The notes beneath the pieces are model-generated. The model was not told where the DNA came from and did not search any database. It saw only the letters and a list, made by a program, of their open reading frames with translations. A stretch of DNA of 10,357 nucleotides from Acidimicrobiia bacterium (GTDB lineage Bacteria > Actinomycetota > Acidimicrobiia > Acidimicrobiales > Aldehydirespiratoraceae). The first letter of the stretch is position 1, and every line of letters begins with the position of its first letter. Both the position numbers and the translations under genes were made by a program. Below, piece after piece: positions 5,159 through 10,357 of the stretch. The stretch is taken from NCBI GenBank assembly GCA_022824605.1, contig JAJDZO010000393.1, positions 1 through 10,357 of the forward strand. The letters are read 5' to 3'.

Positions 5159-6364
5159 ATGACCGACAGCAACCAGGACCGACGGCTGATACTCCCTCGC
5201 CGCGAGTCGATCTCGCGCCGCCAAGCGCTCAAGATGGGCGCCTTCGGCATCGGCGGCATCGCGGTGGGAGGCTCGATCCTCGCCGCCTGCGGCGACGACG
5301 AGGACGACGCCGCCGCTCCGGCCACCACCGCCGCTCCGGCCACGACGGCCGCGCCCGCGCCCGCGGGCAAGGAGTCGATCAAGGCGGCGTGGGTGTACAT
5401 CGGCCCGCCCGACGACAACGGCTGGACCCAGGAGCACGACCGGGGCCGCCTCGCGGCGGAGGCCGCGCTCGGCGACCGGCTGACCACGTCGTTCGTGCCC
5501 AACATCGGCTTCGACGCCGGCACCACCGAGACGTTCCAGCAGCTGGTGGACGACGGCAACGACATCATCTTCGCCAACACCGAGTACGCCGGCCTGCTGA
5601 CCACGGTGTCGGACGCCGCCCCCGACACCAAGTTCTGCGAGATCAACGGGCACTACTACTCAGACAACCTGTTCCCGTTCTACCTCGCCCACGAGAAGAC
5701 CGCCTACCAGCTGGGCGTGGCCGCCGGCCACCTCGCGGGCAACGGTCGCATCGGCTACATCGGCGCCTTCCCCACCGCCACGGCGTTCAACGACGTGAAC
5801 GGCCTGCTGCTCGGCGCCCGTTCGGTCAACCCCGACGCCACGGTGGAGACCGTGCTGGTCAGCACGTTCTTCGATCCCCAGAAGGCGGCCCAGGCGGCCA
5901 ACGCCCTGCTCGACGCCGGTGTCGACTTCCTGTTCGGGGTGATGGACGAGCCCACCTTCCTGCAGCTCTCCGAAGAGGCCGGGGTGTGGACGGGATACTG
6001 GAACCTCGACTTCCGCTCGGCTGCGCCCACCAAGTACGTGTCGCACTTCGACCTGTCGGAGTTCGGGCCGTTCTACACCGAGCAGTGCCAGCGGGTGCTC
6101 GACGGCACCTGGGTGGCCCATGACGATGTAGTGCTGCTCGACACGCCCATCGGCGACTTCGGACCCAACGTGCCCCAGGATGTGCAGGACGCGGTACTCG
6201 ATGCCGGCGCCAAGCTCGACAGCGGCGAACTGCACGTCTACGAGGGTCCGCTGTTCGACAACGAGGGCAATGAGCGCCTGGCCGCGGGCCAGACGCTCGA
6301 CTCGCTCGAGGCCTACGCCATCGACTGGCCGGTCGACGGCGTCACCGGCATCTCGCCCGTCTGA
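5159..6364 (+). CDS. BMP family substrate-binding lipoprotein of a nucleoside-type ABC importer
   Basis: This 401-aa protein starts with a twin-arginine signal: SRRQALK at 19-25, then a Gly/Ala-rich hydrophobic stretch and the lipobox LAAC with Cys44. It should therefore be exported folded by Tat and lipidated at the outer face of the membrane. A low-complexity acidic and AAPATT-repeat linker (45-70) follows. The rest is a BMP/PnrA-type periplasmic-binding fold. Characterised family members bind purine or other nucleosides. AGAAAGG (5143-5149) lies 9 nt before the ATG. The gene sits between the deaminase-like enzyme and the transporter ATPase, as the receptor of the same system. The true ligand is not readable from the sequence and could be a modified nucleoside, a base or another small molecule. 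Confidence 0.9.
   Translation: MTDSNQDRRLILPRRESISRRQALKMGAFGIGGIAVGGSILAACGDDEDDAAAPATTAAPATTAAPAPAGKESIKAAWVYIGPPDDNGWTQEHDRGRLAAEAALGDRLTTSFVPNIGFDAGTTETFQQLVDDGNDIIFANTEYAGLLTTVSDAAPDTKFCEINGHYYSDNLFPFYLAHEKTAYQLGVAAGHLAGNGRIGYIGAFPTATAFNDVNGLLLGARSVNPDATVETVLVSTFFDPQKAAQAANALLDAGVDFLFGVMDEPTFLQLSEEAGVWTGYWNLDFRSAAPTKYVSHFDLSEFGPFYTEQCQRVLDGTWVAHDDVVLLDTPIGDFGPNVPQDVQDAVLDAGAKLDSGELHVYEGPLFDNEGNERLAAGQTLDSLEAYAIDWPVDGVTGISPV
5312..5365 (+). repeat. 18-bp tandem repeat encoding the lipoprotein linker
   Basis: Three 18-bp units begin at 5312, 5330 and 5348. The first two are nearly identical (GCCGCTCCGGCCAC followed by CACC or GACG), and the third is degenerate. They encode AAPATT, AAPATT and AAPAPA just after the lipidated cysteine, a flexible tether whose length could change by slippage. 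Confidence 0.8.
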
Positions 6365-6369
6365 GCACT

Positions 6370-6444
6370 GAGCCCGGCCGGCGGCTCCCAGTGGCGTTGA
6401 CCGCCCTCGGCATGCGGTTCTCGTTGGTGCCAACCCAAAACCGC
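6370..6444 (+). promoter_or_regulatory. Two hairpins between the lipoprotein and ATPase genes
   Basis: Within the 97-bp gap, GAGCC (6370-6374) pairs with GGCTC (6383-6387). A second structure pairs GCGGTT (6414-6419) with AACCGC (6439-6444) and encloses GTTGG/CCAAC (6423-6427 and 6430-6434), although the two-base inner loop means that stem would partly open. No U-tract follows either hairpin. Such structures often protect the 3' end of a highly expressed binding-protein message or partly attenuate downstream genes; that role is inference here. Confidence 0.45.
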
Positions 6445-6461
6445 GGTCTCGAGGCGATCAG

Positions 6462-6474
<13 letters not shown>
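6391..6474 (+). repeat. 13-bp direct repeat of the ATPase gene start
   Basis: GTGGCGTTGACCG occurs at 6391-6403 and again at 6462-6474, where it is the start of the ATPase gene. The 71-bp offset puts the first copy in another frame. From it a 26-codon reading frame runs to a TGA at 6469-6471 that overlaps the ATPase start by ten bases. No ribosome binding site precedes the first copy. Confidence 0.5.
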
Positions 6475-8000
<1,526 letters not shown>

Positions 8001-8024
8001 GACCGGCAGAGGACTCGACGGCGC

Positions 8025-8042
8025 GGCACGGAGCCCGGTGCC
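8025..8042 (+). promoter_or_regulatory. Small hairpin presenting the permease ribosome binding site
   Basis: GGCAC (8025-8029) pairs with GTGCC (8038-8042), leaving an 8-nt loop that holds GGAG (8030-8033). The right arm contains the alternative GTG start and ends just before ATG 8044. The structure may tune initiation, but the stem is only five pairs. Confidence 0.35.
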
Positions 8043-8043
8043 G

Positions 8044-9261
8044 ATGACTCCGCTGGGGTCGATCGCGAGCGCCGTGCTGTCGGTCACCCCCTGGCGGCTG
8101 GAGCGGCGCCTGGAAGTCGACGCCAAACGGGCCGCCCTCACCCGCATCGGCGGCGCGGTCGGCGCCATGGTCGTGGTCGGGATCCTGCTGCTGCTCACCG
8201 GGCGCAACGCCTTCTGGATCTTCTGGGAGGCTCTCGACGCCATCTTCGGGCGCCAGCGCGGCATCGAGGGAGTGGCTCTGCGAGCCATCCCCATCCTGAT
8301 GACCGCGCTGGGGGTGGCCCTGTCGCTGCGGATGAAGGTGTGGAACATCGGTTCCGACGGGCAGTTCCTCATGGGCGCTCTGGCCGCGGTGGGTGTGGGC
8401 ATCCACCTCGACGGCCCCGGCTGGCTGGTGCTGATCCTGATGGCTGTGGCCGCAACCCTGGCCGGAGCGGCATGGATGCTGGTGCCCGCGTTGGCTCGGG
8501 CCTACTGGGACGTGAACGAGATCATCACCACGCTGTTGCTCAACTTCGTGGCCCTCCAGCTGGTGACGTGGTCGGCGTTGGGGTTCTGGCGCGACAAGGA
8601 GGCTGCGGTAATCCAGTCCACCCGCGAGGTGCCGTTCACGCTGCCCGGCCTGCCCGGCGCCGACTCGGTGACCGTGGCCCTGCTCGTGCCCCTGGCGATC
8701 GCCGCGGTGCTGTGGTGGGTGTTCCGATCCACCACCATCGGATATGAGATCGACACCATCGGCGGCAACCCGCGGGCCGCTGCCTTCGCGGGCATTGCGG
8801 TGCGGCGCCGCATCATGGTGGTGATGCTGTTCACCGGGGCGATCGCCGGCCTCGGCGGGATGCTGCAGCTGAGCGCCCCCGGTGCGCAGGCCATGAACGC
8901 CGGGTTCTCCGCTCAGTTCGGGCTGTCGGGCTTCATCGTGGCTGCGCTGGCCGGAGCGTCGTTCTGGGGCGTGATCGGTGGCGGGATTTTCATCGCGTCG
9001 ATGTTCTACGCGGGGATCGTGCTGCAGACCAAAGGCCTGTCGGTGTACATCATCTTCGCCATCTACGGCGCCATCCTCACCGGCATCGCCCTCGGCGAGA
9101 TCGCGGCCCGCTACCGGATGGTGCGCCGTGGCGCCGAGGACCGCGAGGCCGAGAACCGCGACGCCGATGACCGTGGCGCCGATGCCCGCGACGCCGATGA
9201 CACGGCTGTCGCAGTGGAAGCGACTGCCGGTGACGAGGCGACTCAGGGGGCGAGGCCATGA
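8044..9261 (+). CDS. ABC transporter permease, BPD_transp_2 nucleoside type (subunit 1)
   Basis: This 405-aa integral membrane protein has a cytoplasmic N-terminus of about 35 residues and a first membrane segment at about 36-52. Further hydrophobic segments run to about residue 355. WNIGSDGQ at 100-107 is the family hallmark (N-I-G-x-[DE]-G-Q), and GGNPRAAAFAGI is the usual cytoplasmic coupling region. It should form the translocation channel together with the next gene. The last 45 residues are a hydrophilic charged tail built on a pentapeptide repeat, which is not usual for the family. ATG 8044 has GGAG 10 nt upstream; GTG 8038 is in frame but only 4 nt from that motif. The stop overlaps the next gene's start as ATGA, which suggests translational coupling. 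Confidence 0.92.
   Translation: MTPLGSIASAVLSVTPWRLERRLEVDAKRAALTRIGGAVGAMVVVGILLLLTGRNAFWIFWEALDAIFGRQRGIEGVALRAIPILMTALGVALSLRMKVWNIGSDGQFLMGALAAVGVGIHLDGPGWLVLILMAVAATLAGAAWMLVPALARAYWDVNEIITTLLLNFVALQLVTWSALGFWRDKEAAVIQSTREVPFTLPGLPGADSVTVALLVPLAIAAVLWWVFRSTTIGYEIDTIGGNPRAAAFAGIAVRRRIMVVMLFTGAIAGLGGMLQLSAPGAQAMNAGFSAQFGLSGFIVAALAGASFWGVIGGGIFIASMFYAGIVLQTKGLSVYIIFAIYGAILTGIALGEIAARYRMVRRGAEDREAENRDADDRGADARDADDTAVAVEATAGDEATQGARP
9127..9201 (+). repeat. Five 15-bp tandem units encoding a charged permease tail
   Basis: Units start at 9127, 9142, 9157, 9172 and 9187. Units 3 and 5 are identical (CGCGACGCCGATGAC). They encode RGAED, REAEN, RDADD, RGADA and RDADD. The array is in frame, so copy-number change would lengthen or shorten the tail without a frameshift. 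Confidence 0.88.
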
Positions 9262-10244
9262 TCCTCGCCATCATCGAGAACGCCTTCTTGAGCCTGATCG
9301 GTTCGGCCATACCGGCCAGCGCGGTGGTGATGCTGGCCGCCACCGGGGCGATGCTCGGCGAGCGGGTCGGGGTGCTCAACCTCGGCCAGGAGGGGCTGAT
9401 CGGCATCGGCGCGGTGTACTCGGTGATCGCGGTGCTGTCGTGGGGGGTGGAGAGCCCGTGGTTGGCCATGCTCATCGGCATGATCGCAGCCGCGGTGGCC
9501 GGCCTGATCTTCGCGGTGTGCGTGGTGGCCTTCCGGGCCAGCCAGGTGCTGGTGGGCCTGGCGCTGGCGCTCGGGGGAATCGGACTGTCCAACCAGCTGG
9601 GCACCAACCGCAACGGCACCCCCATCCAGACCCTGTTCCGCGAAGTCAACCCGGGCGGCGTGCTCGACGACAACGACGCCGTGTCGGCGTTCTTCTTCCA
9701 TGACCCGGTCGTGTACATCGCGTACATCGGGTTGCCGGTGGTGCTGTGGTTCGTGCTGTTCAGGACCCGCCACGGAATGAACATGAAGGCGGTGGGCGAG
9801 AACCCGGCCGCGGCCGACGCGGTCGGCGTGAGCGTGACCGGTTGGCGGATCTTCTACTCGGTGCTGGGCGCGGCGCTCACCGGCGCGGGCGGGGCGTACA
9901 TGGTGCTGTCGTTCACGCCCACCTGGTCGCCCGACATCGCCCGGGGCAGGGGCTGGGTGGCGCTGGCCGTGGTGATCTTCGCGGGCTGGCGACCCGGATG
10001 GGCGGTGGCGGGGGCGCTGCTGTACGGATCGATGATCTCGCTCGACACCACCGCGCAGGCCCGCGGCTGGGGTCTGCCCTTCATGGGAGCCAGCGACCTC
10101 AGCTTCTTCCTGTCGATGCTGCCCTATGTGGTGACGCTGGTGGCCATCCTGATCCCGGCGGGGGCGGTGAAGCTTGGTAGACGGGTGCGATCCACAGCCG
10201 CGCCCGCCGCCCTGGCCATCCCGTACTCTCGCGAGGAACGCTGA
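9258..10244 (+). CDS. ABC transporter permease, BPD_transp_2 nucleoside type (subunit 2)
   Basis: This 328-aa polytopic membrane protein is shorter than its partner, as is usual for the second permease of BMP-type importers. LNLGQEGLIGIGAV near residues 38-51 is the family hallmark. GENPAAADAVGV is the cytoplasmic coupling segment, and RGRGWVALAVVIFAGWRP is the strongly conserved late loop and helix. It pairs with the preceding permease to move the ligand across the membrane. Its ATG overlaps the TGA of that gene by four bases (ATGA at 9258-9261), and a G-rich stretch just upstream can serve as a ribosome binding site. The next gene follows after 29 bp, so the transcript probably continues. 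Confidence 0.93.
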   Translation: MILAIIENAFLSLIGSAIPASAVVMLAATGAMLGERVGVLNLGQEGLIGIGAVYSVIAVLSWGVESPWLAMLIGMIAAAVAGLIFAVCVVAFRASQVLVGLALALGGIGLSNQLGTNRNGTPIQTLFREVNPGGVLDDNDAVSAFFFHDPVVYIAYIGLPVVLWFVLFRTRHGMNMKAVGENPAAADAVGVSVTGWRIFYSVLGAALTGAGGAYMVLSFTPTWSPDIARGRGWVALAVVIFAGWRPGWAVAGALLYGSMISLDTTAQARGWGLPFMGASDLSFFLSMLPYVVTLVAILIPAGAVKLGRRVRSTAAPAALAIPYSREER

Positions 10245-10273
10245 GCCGCCGCACACGAGGAGGTCCGACACCA

Positions 10274-10357
10274 ATGATGGCGACGATGACAACCACCGCC
10301 GAGCCCGCCGCCCGGCTTTGTTCGGATCCGGTGATCCTCAACCAGTGGCATCCGGTT
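10274..10357 (+). CDS. Start of a possible Rieske-type oxygenase (partial)
   Basis: Only 28 codons are inside the window. The stretch DPVILNQWHPV resembles the N-terminal lead-in of Rieske non-heme iron oxygenases, which typically reads D-P-V-x-x-x-x-W-x-P-V ahead of the [2Fe-2S] domain. The diagnostic CxH and CxxH motifs would lie beyond the edge, so the assignment is tentative. AGGAGG (10258-10263) lies 10 nt before the ATG at 10274. ATG 10277 and ATG 10286 are in-frame alternatives. The 29-bp gap after the second permease places it in the transporter operon. If the assignment is right, it could oxidise or N-/O-dealkylate the imported compound. Confidence 0.5.
   Translation, partial: MMATMTTTAEPAARLCSDPVILNQWHPV

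Noticed and set aside
9243..10292. Minus-strand open frame opposite the second permease
   Set aside because: It is His/Gln/Arg-rich with no membrane segments or motifs, typical of an antisense shadow in GC-rich DNA.

Overview
This looks like a chromosomal window from a high-GC actinomycete. It has strong G/C bias at third codon positions, GTG starts, paired small acyl-CoA dehydrogenases and a CadI/ArsI-type VOC protein. A non-model lineage such as Acidimicrobiia is possible, but that is inference. No rRNA, tRNA, IS element, integrase or CRISPR array was seen, and no stretch over 300 bases lacks a gene.

Layout. (1) Bases 1-1962, minus strand: two acyl-CoA dehydrogenase (ACAD) genes. The downstream one runs off the left edge. 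The junction between them (712-871) is a tandem array of a 38-bp unit, and each unit is a complete 12-codon micro-ORF whose stop shares one base with the next start. The upstream ACAD also contains an exact in-frame 60-bp tandem duplication. (2) 2028-3377, plus strand: a single-chain Fic protein with a built-in inhibitory motif and a C-terminal domain I do not recognise. (3) 3515-3940: a CadI/ArsI-type VOC protein with the vicinal cysteine pair of C-As lyases. (4) 4063-10357: an apparent operon of a divergent adenosine deaminase-like enzyme, a Tat-type BMP lipoprotein, a double-NBD ABC ATPase, two BPD_transp_2 permeases, and the first 28 codons of what may be a Rieske oxygenase.

How the genes fit together. 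The lipoprotein, ATPase and two permeases form a complete BMP/Rns-type nucleoside importer. The co-directional deaminase-like enzyme keeps all the metal and catalytic residues of adenosine deaminase but has changed residues that contact ribose and purine. The operon may therefore import and degrade a modified purine or nucleoside, with the terminal oxygenase perhaps helping to remove a substituent. The ACAD pair suggests a two-subunit dehydrogenase acting on an acyl-CoA.

The most unusual signal is the TGATG-linked micro-ORF relay between the two ACAD genes. More broadly, four separate short tandem arrays (38, 60, 18 and 15 bp) occur in about 8.5 kb, which suggests frequent small tandem duplications in this genome.
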